Assembly (NCBI GenBank): GCA_028752905.1
Contig: JAQNBH010000003.1
Location: 34,748,697-34,812,696, forward strand
From: Cladorhizidae sp. MBARI D1340-BT2
Taxonomy: Eukaryota > Porifera > Demospongiae > Poecilosclerida > Cladorhizidae
Direction of reading: 5' to 3'
Length of the DNA stretch: 64,000 bases
The notes beneath the pieces were generated by a model. It saw nothing but the letters and a program-made list of their open reading frames with translations. It was not told the DNA's origin and did no database searches. Positions 36,898 to 48,490 of this stretch are shown here, piece after piece; within the stretch, counting starts at the first letter, position 1; every line of letters begins with the position of its first letter. The translations under genes were made by a program, and so were the position numbers.

Positions 36898-39800
36898 GTT
36901 AGCTCATGGCACCAGTGAGAGAGTACATGTACATGTAGGTCTGTACGGGAGACATGTGTTTGCCACTGAGTTATCTCATGGCACCAGTGAGAGAGTAGGT
37001 CTGTACGGGAGACATGTGGTTACCTCTGAGTTAGCTCATGGCACCAGTGAGAGAGAGTAGGTCTGTAGGGGAGACATGTGGTTGCCTCTGAGATAGCTCA
37101 TGGCACCAGTGAGAGAGTAGGTTTGTAAGGGAGACATGTGGTTGCCATTGAGTTAGTTCATGGCACCAGTGAGAGAGTAGGTATGTATGGGAGACATGTG
37201 GTTGCCTCTGAGTTAGCTCATGGCACAAGTGAGAGAGTAGGTCTGTACGGGAGACATGTTCTTGCCTCTGAGTTAGCTCATGGCACCAGTGAGAGAGTAG
37301 GTATGTACGGGAGACATGTGGTTGCCTCTGAGTTAGCTCATGGCACCAGTGAGAGAGTAGGTCTCTACGGGAGACATGTGGTTGCCTCTGAGATAGCTCA
37401 TGGCACCAGTGAGAGAGTAGGTTTGTACGGGAGACATGTGGTTGCCTCTGAGTTAGCTCATGGCACCAGTGAGAGAGTAGGTCTGTACGTGAAGACATGT
37501 GGTTGCCTCTGAGTTAGCTCATGGGACCAGTGAGAGATTAGATCTGTATGGGAGAAATGTGGTTGCCTCTGAGATAGCTCATGGCACCAGTGAGAGATTA
37601 GATCTGTATGGGAGACATGTGGTTGCCTCTGAGATAGCTCATGGCACCAGTGAGAGAGTAGGTTTGTACGGGAGACATGTGGTTGCCTCTGAGTTAGTGC
37701 ATGGCACCAGTGATAGAGTAGGTATGTACGGGAGACATGTGGTTGCCTCTGAGTTAGCTCATGGCACCAGTGAGAGAGTAGGTCTGTACGGGAGACATGT
37801 GGTTGCCTCTGAGTTAGCTCATGGCACCAGTGAGAGAGTAGGTCTGTACGGGAGACATGTGGTTGCCTCTAAGTTAGCTCATGTCACCAGTGAGAGAGTA
37901 GGTTTGTACGGGAGATATGTATTTGCTTCTGAGTTAGCTCATGGCACCAGTGAGCGAGTACATGTACATGTAGGTCTGTACGGGAGACATGTGGTTGCCG
38001 CTGAGTTATCTCATGGCACCAGTGAGAGAGTAGGTCTGCACGGGAGACATGTGGTTGCCTCTGAGTTAGCTCATGGCACCAGTGAGAGAGTAGGACTGTA
38101 CGGGAGACATGTGGTTGCCTCTGAGATAGCTCATGGCACCAGTGAGAGAGTAGGTTTGTACGGGAGACATGTGGTTGCCATTGAGTTAGCTCATGGCACC
38201 AGTGAGAGAGTAGCTATGTATGGGAGACATGTGGTTGCCTCTGAGTTAGCTCATGGCACCAGTGAGAGAGTAGGTCTGTACGGGAGACATGTACTTGCCT
38301 CTGAGTTAGCTCATGGCACCAGTGAGAGAGTAGGTATGTACGGGAGACATGTGGTTGCCTCTAAGTTAGCTCATGGCACCAGTGAGAGAGTAGGTCTCTA
38401 CGGGAGACATGTGGTTGCCTCTGAGATAGCTCATGGCATCAATGAGAGAGTAGGTTTGTACGGGAGACATGTGGTTGCCTCTGAGTTAGCTCATGGCACC
38501 AGTGAGAGAGTAGGTCTGTACGGGAAGTCATGTGGTTGCCTCTGAGTTAGCTCATGGGACCAGTGAGAGAGTAGGTCTGTACGGGAGACATGTGTTTGCC
38601 TCTGAGATAGCTCATGGCACCAGTGAGAGAGTAGGTTTGTACGGGAGACATGTGGTTGCCTCTGAGTTAGCTTATGGCACCAGTGAGAGAGTAGGTCTGT
38701 ACGGGAGACATGTGGTTGCTTCTAAGTTAGCTCATGGCACCAGTGAGAGAGTAGGTTTGTATGGGAGATATGTATTTGCATCTGAGTTAGCTCATGGCAC
38801 CAATGAGAGAGTAGGTCTGTACGGGAGACATGTGTTTGCCTCTGAGTTAGCTCATGGCACCAGTGAGAGAGTAGGTCTGTACGGGAGACATGTGGTTGCC
38901 TCTGAGATAGCTCATGGCACCAGTGAGAGAGTAGGTTTGTACGGGAGACATGTGGTTGCCATTGAGTTAGCTCTTGGCATCAGTGAGAGAGTAGGTATGT
39001 ATGGGAGACATGTGGTTGCCTCTGAGTTAGCTCATGGCACCAGTGAGAGAGTAGGTCTGTACGGGAGACATGTGCTTGCCTCTGAGTTAGCTCATGGCAC
39101 CAGTGAGAGAGTAGGTATGTACGGGAGACATGTGGTTGCCTCTGAGTTACCTCATGGCACCAGTGAGAGAGTAGGTCTGTACGGGAGACATGTGGTTGCT
39201 TACGAGATAGCTCATGGCACCAGTGGGAGAGTAGGTCTGTACGGGAGACATGTGGTTGCCTCTGAGTTAGCTCATGGCACCAGTGAGAGAGTAGATCTGT
39301 ACGGAAAGACATGTGGTTGCCTCTGAGTTAGCTCATGGGACCAGTGAGAGAGTAGGTCTGTACAGGAGACATGTGGTTGCCTCTGAGATAGCTCATGGCA
39401 CCAGTGAGAGAGTAGGTTTGTACGGGAGACATGTGGTTGCCTCTGAGTTACCTCATGGCACCAGTGAGCGAGTAGGTATGTACGGGAGCCATGTGGTTGC
39501 CTCTGAGTTAGCTCATGGCACCAGTGAGAGAGTAGGTCTGTACGGGAGTCATATGGTTGCCTCTGAGTTAGCTCATGGCACCAGTGAGAGAGTAGGTCTG
39601 TACGGGAGACATGTGGTTGCCTCTAAGTTAGCTCATGGCACCAGTGAGAGAGTAGGTTTGTATGGGAGATATGTGTTTGCTTCTGAGTTAGCTCATGGCA
39701 CCAGTGAGAGAGTACATGTACATGTAGGTCTGTATGGGAGACATGTGGTTGCCGCTGAATTATCTCATGGCACCAGTGAGAGAGTAGGTCTGTACGGGAG

Positions 39801-41993
39801 ACATGTGGTTGCCTCTGAGTTAGCTCATGGCACCAGTGAGAGAGTAGGTCTGTACGGGAGACATGTGGTTGCCTCTGAGATAGCTCATGGCACCAGTGAG
39901 AGAGTAGGTTTGTACGGGAGACATGTGGTTGCCATTGAGTTAGCTCATGGCACTAGTGAGAGAGTAGGTATGTATGGGAGACATGTGGTTGCCTCTGAGT
40001 TAGCTCATGGCACCAGTGAGAGAGTAGGTCTTTACGGGAGACATGTGCTTGCCTCTGAGTTAGCTCATGGCACCAGTGAGAGAGTAGGTATGTACGGGAG
40101 AAATGTGGTTGCCTCTGAGTTAGCTCATGGCACCAGTGAGAGAGTAGGTCTGAACGGGAGACATGTGGTTGCCTCTGAGATAGCTCATGGCACCAGTGAG
40201 AGAGTAGGTTTGTATGGGAGACATGTGGTTGCCTCTGAGTTAGCTCATGGCACCAGTGAGAGAGTAGGTCTGTACGTGAAGACATGTGGTTGCCTCTGAG
40301 TTAGCTCATGGGACCAGTGAGAGATTAGATCTGTACGGGAGACATGTGGTTGCCTCTGAGATAGCTCATGGCACCAGTGAGAGAGTAGGTTTGTACGGGA
40401 GACATGTGGTTGCCTCTGAGTTAGTGCATGGCACCAGTGATAGAGTAGGTATGTACGGGAGACATGTGGTTGCCTCTGAGTTAGCTCATGGCACCAGTGA
40501 GAGAGTAGGTCTGTACGGGAGACATGTGGTTGCCTCTGAGTTAGCTCATGGCACCAGTGAGAGAGTAGGTCTGTACGGGAGACATGTGGTTGCCTCTAAG
40601 TTAGCTCATGGCACCAGTGAGAGAGTAGGTTTGTACGGGAGATATGTATTTGCTTCTGAGTTAGCTCATGGCACCAGTGAGAGAGTACATGTACATGTAG
40701 GTCTGTACGGGAGACATGTGGTTGCCGCTGAGTTATCTCATGGCACCAGTGAGAGAGTAGGTCTGCACGGGAGACATGTGGTTGCCTCTTAGTTAGCTCA
40801 TGGCACCAGTGAGAGAGTAGGTCTGTACGGGAGACATGTGGTTGCCTCTGAGATAGCTCATGGCACCAGTGAGAGAGTAGGTTTGTACGGGAGACATGTG
40901 GTTGCCATTGAGTTAGCTCATGGCACCAGTGAGAGAGTAGCTATGTATGGGAAACATGTGGTTGCCTCTGAGTTAGCTCATGGCACCAGTGAGAGAGTAG
41001 GTCTGTACGGGAGACATGTGCTTGCCTCTGAGTTAGCTCATGGCACCAGTGAGAGAGTAGGTATGTACGGGAGACATGTGGTTGCCTCTAAGTTAGCTCA
41101 TGGCACCAGTGAGAGAGTAGGTCTGTACGGGAGACATGTGGTTGCCTCTGAGATAGCTCATGGCACCAATGAGAGAGAAGGTTTGTACGGGAGACATGTG
41201 GTTGCCTCTGAATTAGCTCATGGCACCAGTGAGAGAGTAGGTCTGTACGGGAAGTCATGTGGTTGCCTCTGAGTTAGCTCATGGGACCAGTGAGAGAGTA
41301 GGTCTGTATGGGAGACATGTGTTTGCCTCTGAGATAGCTCATGGCACCAGTGAGAGAGTAGGTTTGTACGGGAGACATGTGGTTGCCTCTGAGTTAGCTT
41401 ATGGCACCAGTGAGAGAGTAGGTATGTACGAGAGACATGTGGTTGCCTCTGAGTTAGCTCATGGCACCAGTGAGAGAGTAGGTCTGTACGGGAGACATGT
41501 AGTTGCCTCTGAGTTAGCTCATGGCACCAGTGAGAGAGTAGGTCTGTACGGGAGACATGTGGTTGCCTCTAAGTTAGCTCATGGCACCAGTGAGAGAGTA
41601 GGTTTGTATGGGAGATATCTGTTTGCTTCTGAGTTAGCTCATGGCACCAGTGAGAGAGTAGGTCTGTACGGGAGACATGTGGTTGCCTCTGAGTTAGCTC
41701 ATGGCACCAGTGAGAGAGTAGGTCTGTACGGGAGACATGTGGTTGCCTCTGAGATAGCTCATGGCACCAGTGAGAGAGTAGGTTTGTACGGGAGACATGT
41801 GGTTGCCATTGAGTTAGCTCATGGCACCAGTGAGAGAGTAGGTCTGTACGGGAGACATGTGGTTGCTTCTGAGATAGCTCATGGCACCAGTGAGAGAGTA
41901 GGTCTGTACGGGAGACATGTGGTTGCCTCTGAGTTAGCTCATGGCACCAGTGAGAGAGTAGGTCTGTACGGGAAGACATGTGGTTGCCTCTGA
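36898..41993. repeat. Distant copy of 13573-18608
   Basis: Blocks 615, 1,033, 781, 973, 973 and 721 bp (ends 37512, 38545, 39326, 40299, 41272, 41993) match 13573-18608 at 23,325 bp, then 23,385 bp. The 60-bp step is one extra GAGATTAGATCTG monomer at 37513-37632. A CTCTTAGTTAG change near 40790 makes an in-frame TAG absent from its partner. Confidence 0.9.
37513..37632. repeat. Single-monomer tandem duplication
   Basis: Two successive monomers carry GAGATTAGATCTGTATGG; the matching positions after 14187 and in the other subtype-1 HORs have one. This explains the 1,033-bp length and the 60-bp offset step between the 14-kb and 37-kb copies. The first copy has GAGAAATG, the second GAGACATG. 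Confidence 0.9.
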
Positions 41994-42337
41994 GTTAGCT
42001 CATGGGACCAGTGAGAGAGTAGGTCTGTACAGGAGACATGTGGTTGCCTCTGAGATAGCTCATGGCACCAGTGAGAGAGTAGATTTGTACGGGAGACATG
42101 TGGTTGCCATTGAGTTAGCTCATGGCACCAGTGAGAGAGTAGGTATGTATGGGAGACATGTGGTTGCCTCTGAGTTAGCTCATGGTACCAGTGAGAGTGT
42201 AGGTCTGTACGTGAGACATGTGGTTGCCTCTGAGTTAGCTCATGGCACCAGTGAGAGAGTAGGTATGTGCCTCTGAGATAGCTCATGGCACCAGTGAGAG
42301 AGTAGGTCTGTACGGGAAGACATGTGGTTGCCTCTGA
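41994..42337. repeat. Chimeric HOR at a recombination junction
   Basis: 240 + 43 bp, then a 61-mer. The first monomer has TACAGGAG, the mark of the unit that starts at 18609. Within one monomer it changes to TAGATTTGTAC, the mark of 22.71 kb. Left and right flanks match offsets of 23,385 and 19,373 bp. Relative to 13.6-24.7 kb, 4,012 bp are absent here. The switch lies between about 42035 and 42083. Confidence 0.9.
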
Positions 42338-44103
42338 GTTAGCTCATGGCACCAGTGAGAGAGTAGGTCTGTATGGGAGACATCTGGTTGCTTCTGAGAT
42401 AGCTCATGGCACCAGTGAGAGAGTAGGTTTGTACGGGAGACATGTGGTTGCCATTGAGTTAGCTCATGGCACCAGTGAGAGAGTAGGTCTGTATGGGAGA
42501 CATGTAGTTGCCTCTGAGTTAGCTCATGGCACCAGTGAGACAGTAGGTCTGTACGGGAGACATGTGCTTGCCTCTGAGTTAGCTCATGGCACCAGTGAGA
42601 GAGTAGGTATGTACGGGAGACATGTCATTGCCTCTGAGTTAGCTCATGGCACCAGTGAGAGAGTAGGTCTGTACGGGATACATGTGGTTGCCTCTGAGAT
42701 AGCTCATGGCACTAGTGAGAGAGTAGGTTTGTATGGGAGACATGTGGTTGCCTCTGAGTTAGCTCATGGCACCAGTGAGAGAGTAGGTCTGTACGAGAAG
42801 ACATGTGGTTGCCTCTGAGTTAGCTCATGGGACCAGTGAGAGAGTAGATCTGTACGGGAGACATGTGGTTGCCCCTGAGATAGCTCATGGCACCAGTGAG
42901 AGAGTAGGTTTGTACGGGAGATATGTGGTTGCCTCTGAGTTAGCTCATGGCACCAGTGAGAGAGTAGGTAAGTACGGGAGACATGTGGTTGCCTCTGAGT
43001 TAGCTCATGGCACCAGTGAGAGAGTAGGTCTGTACGGGAGACATGTGGTTGCCTCTGAGTTAGCTCATGGCACCAGTGAGAGAGTAGGTCTGTACGGGAG
43101 ACATGTGGTTGCCTCTGAGTTAGCTCATGGCACCAGTGAGAGAGTAGGTTTGTACGGGAGATATGTGTTTGCTTCTGAGTTAGCTCATGGCACCAGTGAG
43201 AGAGTACATGTACATGTAGGTCTGTACGGGAGACATGTGGTTGCCGCTGAGTTATCTCATGGCACCATTGAGAGAGTAGGTCTGTACGGGAGACATGTGG
43301 TTGCCTCTGAGTTAGCTCATGGCACCAGTGAGAGAGTAGGTCTGTACGGGAGACATGTGGTTGCCTCTGAGATAGCTCATGGCACCAGTGAGAGAGTAGG
43401 TTTGTATGGGAGACATGTGGTTGCCATTGAGTTAGCTCATGGCACCAGTGAGAGAGTAGGTATGTATGGGAGACATGTGTTTGCTTCTGAGTTAGCTCAT
43501 GGCACCAGTGAGAGAGTACATGTACATGTAGGTCTGTATGGGAGACATGTGGTTGCCGCTGAGTTATCTCATGGCACCAGTGAGAGAGTAGGTCTGTACG
43601 GGAGACTTGTGGTTGCCTCTGAGTTAGCTCATGGCACCAGTGAGAGAGTAGGTCAGTACGGGAGACATGTGGTTGCCTCTGAGATAGCTCATGGCACCAG
43701 TGAGAGAGTAGGTTTGTACGGGAGACATGTGGTTGCCATTGAGTTAGCTCATGGCACCAGTGAGAGAGTAGGTATGTATGGGAGACATGTGGTTGCCTCT
43801 GAGTTAGCTCATGGCACCAGTGAGAGAGTAGGTCTGTACGGGAGACATGTGCTTGCCTCTGAGTTAACTCATGGCACCAGTGAGAGAGTAGGTATGTACG
43901 GGAGACATGTGGTTGCCTCTGAGTTAGCTCATGGCACCAGTGAGAGAGTAGGTCTGTACGGGAGACATGTGGTTGCCTCTGAAATAGCTCATGGCACCAG
44001 TGAGAGAGTAGGTTTGTACGGGAGACATGTGATTGCCTCTGAGTTAGCTCATGGCTCCAGTGAGAGAGTAGGTCTGTTCGGGAAGACATGTGGTTGCCTC
44101 TGA
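42338..44103. repeat. Distant copy of 22965-24670
   Basis: 481 bp and 1,285 bp units (ends 42818, 44103). The second has one 60-mer more than its partner: a GTGCTTGCC monomer with GAGTTAACTC near 43.85 kb. The paired palindromes at 43205 and 43517 keep the 312-bp spacing. The match is close, with single changes such as GTCAGTACGG near 43653. Confidence 0.88.
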
Positions 44104-44489
44104 GTTAGCTCATGGGACCAGTGAGAGAGTAGATCTGTACGGGAGACATGTGGTTGCCTCTGAGATAGCTCATGGCACCAGTGAGAGAGTAGGTTTGTAC
44201 GGGAGACATGTGGTTGCCTCTGAGTTAGCTCATGGCACCAGTGAGAGAGTAGGTATGTACGGGAGACATGTGGTTGCCTCTGAGTTAGCTCATGGCACCA
44301 GTGAGAGAGTAGGTCTGTATGGGAGACATGTGGTTGCCTCTGAGTTAGCTCATGGCACCAGTGAGAGAGTAGGTCTGTACGGGAGACATGTGGTTGCCTC
44401 TAAGTTAGCTCATGGCACCAGTGAGAAAGTACGTTTGTACGGGAGATATGTGTTTGCTTCTGAGTTAGCTCATGGCACCAGTGAGAGAG

Positions 44490-44503
44490 TACATGTATAT
44501 GTA
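44490..44503. repeat. Altered palindrome, TACATGTATATGTA
   Basis: One C-to-T change in the right half removes the perfect symmetry. The distance from the preceding 61-mer (end 44103) is still the usual 387 bp. Confidence 0.93.
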
Positions 44504-46076
44504 GGTCTGTACGGGAGACATGTGGTTGCCGCTGAGTTATCTCATGGCACCAGTGAGAGAGTAGGTCTGTACGGGAGACATGTGGTTGCCTCTGAGTTAG
44601 CTCATGGCACCAGTGAGAGAGTAGGTATGTATGGGAGACATGTGGTTGCCTCTGAGTTAGCTCATGGCATCAGTGAGAGTGTAGGTCTGTACGGGAGACA
44701 TGTGGTTGCCTCTGAGTTAGCTCATGGCACCAGTGAGAGAGTAGGTATGTGCCTCTGAGATAGCTCATGGCACCAGTGAGAGAGTAGGTCTGTACGGGAA
44801 GACATGTGGTTGCCTCTGAGTTAGCTCATGGCACCAGTGAGAGAGTAGGTCTGTACGGGAGACATGTGGTTGCCTCTGAGATAGCTCATGGCACCAGTGA
44901 GAGAGAAGGTTTGTACGGGAGACATGTGGTTGCCATTGAGTTAGCTCATGGCACCAGTGAGAGAGTAGGTCTGTACGGGAGACATGTGCTTGCCTCTGAG
45001 TTAGCTCATGGCACCAGTGAGAGAGTAGTTATGTACGGGAGACATGTGGTTGCCTCTGAGTTAGCTCATGGCACCAGTGAGAGAGTAGGTCTGTACGGGA
45101 GACATGTGGTTGCCTCTGAGATAGCTCATGGCAACAGTGAGAGAGTAGGTTTGTACGGGAGACATGTGGTTGCCTCTGAGTTAGCTCATGGCACCAGTGA
45201 GAGAGTAGGTCTGTACGGGAAGACATGTGGTTGCCTCTGAGTTAGCTCATGGGACCAGTGAGAGAGTAGATCTGTACGGGAGACATGTGGTTGCCTCTGA
45301 GATAGCTCATGGCACCAGTGAGAGAGTAGGTTTGTACGGGAGACATGTGGTTGCCTCTGAGTTAGCTCATGGCACCAGTGAGAGAGTAGGTATGTACGGG
45401 AGACATGTGGTTGCCTCTGAGTTAGCTCATGGCACCAGTGAGAGAGTAGGTCTGTACGGGAGACATGTGGTTGCCTCTGAGTTAGCTCATGGCACCAGTG
45501 AGAGAGTAGGTCTGTACGGGAGACATGTGGTTGCCTCTAAGTTAGCTCATGGCACCAGTGAGAGAGTAGGTTTGTACGGGAAATATGTGTTTGCTTCTGA
45601 GTTAGCTCATGGCACCAGTGAGAGAGTACATGTACATGTAGGTCCGTACGGGAGACATGTGGTTGCCGCTGAGTTATCTCATGGCATCAGTGAGAGAGTA
45701 GGTCTGTACGGGAGACATGTGGTTGCCTCTGAGTTAGCTCATGGCACCAGTGAGAGAGTAGGTCTGTACGGGAGACATGTGGTTGCCTCTGAGATAGCTC
45801 ATGGCACCAGTGAGAGAGTAGGTTTGTACGGGAGACATGTGGTTGCCATTGAGTTAGCTCATGGCACCAGTGAGAGAGTAGGTATGTATGGGAGACATGT
45901 GGTTGCCTCTGAGTTAGCTCATGGCACCAGTGAGAGTGTAGGTCTGTACGGGAGACATGTGGTTGCCTCTGAGTTAGATCATGGCACCAGTGAGAGAGTA
46001 GGTATGTGCCTCTGAGATAGCTCATGGCACCAGTGAGAGAGTGGGTCTGTACGGGAAGACATGTGGTTGCCTCTGA

Positions 46077-46134
46077 GTTAGCTCATGGGACCAGTGAGAG
46101 AGTAGGTCTGTGGGAGACATGTGGTTGCCTCTGA
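46077..46134. repeat. 58-bp deletion monomer (first of 5)
   Basis: Two bases (AC) are missing, so GTCTGTACGGGAG reads GTCTGTGGGAG and the monomer loses its only CpG. Copies lie near 46109, 46330, 48240, 51587 and 52318 and nowhere else, so this variant is local to 46-52.4 kb. Confidence 0.93.
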
Positions 46135-47160
46135 GATAGCTCATGGCACCAGTGAGAGAGTAGGTATGTATGGGAGACATGTGGTTGCCTCTGAGTTAGC
46201 TCATGGCACCAGTGAGAGTGTAGGTCTGTACGGGAGACATGTGGTTGCCTCTGAGTTAGCTCATGGCACCAGTGAGAGAGTAGGTATGTGCCTCTGAGAT
46301 AGCTCATGGCACCAGTGAGAGAGTAGGTCTGTGGGAGACATGTGGTTGCCTCTGAGATAGCTCATGGCACCAGTGAGAGAGTAGGTATGTATGGGAGACA
46401 TGTGGTTGCCTCTGAGTTAGCTCATGGCACCAGTGAGAGAGTAGGTCTGTATGGGAGACATGTGGTTGCCTCTGAGTTAGCTCATGGCACCAGTGAGAGA
46501 GTAGATCTGAACGGGAGACATGTGGTTGCCTCTAAGTTAGCTCATGGCACCAGTGAGAGAGTACGTTTGTACGGGAGATATGTGTTTGCTTCTGAGTTAG
46601 CTCATGGCACCAGTGAGAGAGTACATGTACATGTAGGTCTGTACGGGAGACATGTGGTTGCCGCTGAGTTATCTCATGGCACCAGTGAGAGAGTAGGTCT
46701 GTACGGGAGACATGTGGTTGCCTCTGAGTTAGCTCATGGCAACAGTGAGAGAGTAGGTATGTATGGGAGACATGTGGTTGCCTCTGAGTTAGCTCATGGC
46801 ACCAGTGAGAGTGTAGGTCTGTACGGGAGACATGTGGTTGCCTCTGAGTTAGCTCATGGCACCAGTGAGAGAGTAGGTATGTGCCTCTGAGATAGCTCAT
46901 GGCACCAGTGAGAGAGTAGGTCTGTACGGGAAGACATGTGGTTGCCTCTGAGTTAGCTCATGGCACCAGTGAGAGAGTAGGTCTGTACGGGAGACATGTT
47001 GTTGCCTCTGAGATAGCTCATGGCACCAGTGAGAGAGAAGGTTTGTACGGGAGACATGTGGTTGCCATTGAGTTAGCTCATGGCACCAGTGAGAGAGTAG
47101 GTATGTATGGGAGACATGTGGTTGCCTCTGAGTTAGCTCATGGCACCAGTGAGAGAGTAG

Positions 47161-47400
47161 GTCTGTACGGGAGACATGTGCTTGCCTCTGAGTTAGCTCA
47201 TGGCACCAGTGAGAGAGTAGTTATGTACGGGAGACATGTGGTTGCCTCTGAGTTAGCTCATGGCACCAGTGAGAGAGTAGGTCTGTACGGGAGACATGTG
47301 CTTGCCTCTGAGTTAGCTCATGGCACCAGTGAGAGAGTAGTTATGTACGGGAGACATGTGGTTGCTTCTGAGTTAGCTCATGGCACCAGTGAGAGAGTAG
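47161..47400. repeat. 120-bp dimer tandemly duplicated
   Basis: A GTGCTTGCC monomer followed by a GTAGTTATGTACGG monomer appears twice in a row. The related unit at 44820-45240 has the pair once. Only one visible difference (GCTTCTGAG near 47366) separates the two copies. Confidence 0.9.
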
Positions 47401-48490
47401 GTCTGTACGGGAGACATGTGGTTGCCTCTGAGATAGCTCATGGCAACAGTGAGAGAGTAGGTTTGTACGGGAGATATGTGGTTGCCTCTGAGTTAGCTCA
47501 TGGCACCAGTGAGAGAGTAGGTCTGTACGGGAAGACATGTGGTTGCCTCTGAGTTAGCTCATGGGACCAGTGAGAGAGTAGATCTGTACGGGAGACATGT
47601 GGTTGCCTCTGAGATAGCTCATGGCACCAGTGAGAGAGTAGGTTTGTACGGGAGACATGTGGTTGCCTCTGAGTTAGCTCATGGCACCAGTGAGAGAGTA
47701 GGTATGTACGGGAGACATGTGGTTGCCTCTGAGTTAGCTCATGGCACCAGTGAGAGAGTAGGTCTGTACGGGAGACATGTGGTTGCCTCTGAGTTAGCTC
47801 ATGGCACCAGTGAGAGAGTAGGTCTGTACGGGAGACATGTGGTTGCCTCTAAGTTAGCTTATGGCACCAGTGAGAGAGTAGGTTTGTACGGGAGATATGT
47901 GTTTGCTTCTGAGTTAGCTCATGGCACCAGTGAGAGAGTACATGTACATGTAGGTCTGTACGGGAGACATGTGGTTGCCGCTGAGTTATCTCATGGCACC
48001 AGTGAGAGAGTAGGTATGTATGGGAGACATGTGGTTGCCTCTGAGTTAGCTTATGGCACCAGTGAGAGTGTAGGTCTGTACGGGAGACATGTGGTTGCCT
48101 CTGAGTTAGCTCATGGCACCAGTGAGAGAGTAGGTATGTGCCTCTGAGATAGCTCATGGCACCATTGAGAGAGTAGGTCTGTACGGGAAGACATGTGGTT
48201 GCCTCTGAGTTAGCTCATGGGACCAGTGAGAGAGTAGGTCTGTGGGAGACATGTGGTTGCCTCTGAGATAGCTCATGGCACCAGTGAGAGAGTAGGTATG
48301 TATGGGAGACATGTGGTTGCCTCTGAGTTAGCTCATGGCACCAGTGAGAGTGTAGGTCTGTACGGGAGACATGTGGTTGCCTCTGAGTTAGCTCATGGCA
48401 CCAGTGAGAGAGTAGGTATGTGCCTCTGAGATAGCTCATGGCACCAGTGAGAGAGTAGGTCTGTACGGGAAGACATGTGGTTGCCTCTGA

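Larger units (their letters stand above)
44104..48490. repeat. Zone of short HORs rich in 43- and 58-bp monomers
   Basis: Unit ends are 44758, 44819, 45240, 46015, 46076, 46297, 46890, 46951, 47552, 48147, 48208, 48429 and 48490. Six of the twelve 43-mers and three of the five 58-mers fall here. The 221-bp group 58 + 60 + 60 + 43 occurs at 46077-46297 and 48209-48429 (offset 2,132 bp). A 120-bp pair is doubled at 47161-47400. No gene is visible. Confidence 0.88.

Noticed and set aside
42764..44089. 441-aa reverse open frame with HWCHE repeats, resembling a Cys/His metal-binding pattern
   Set aside because: The Cys and His residues simply repeat every 20 residues from the DNA period. The spacing does not match a known zinc-finger class, and the opposite strand is open as well.
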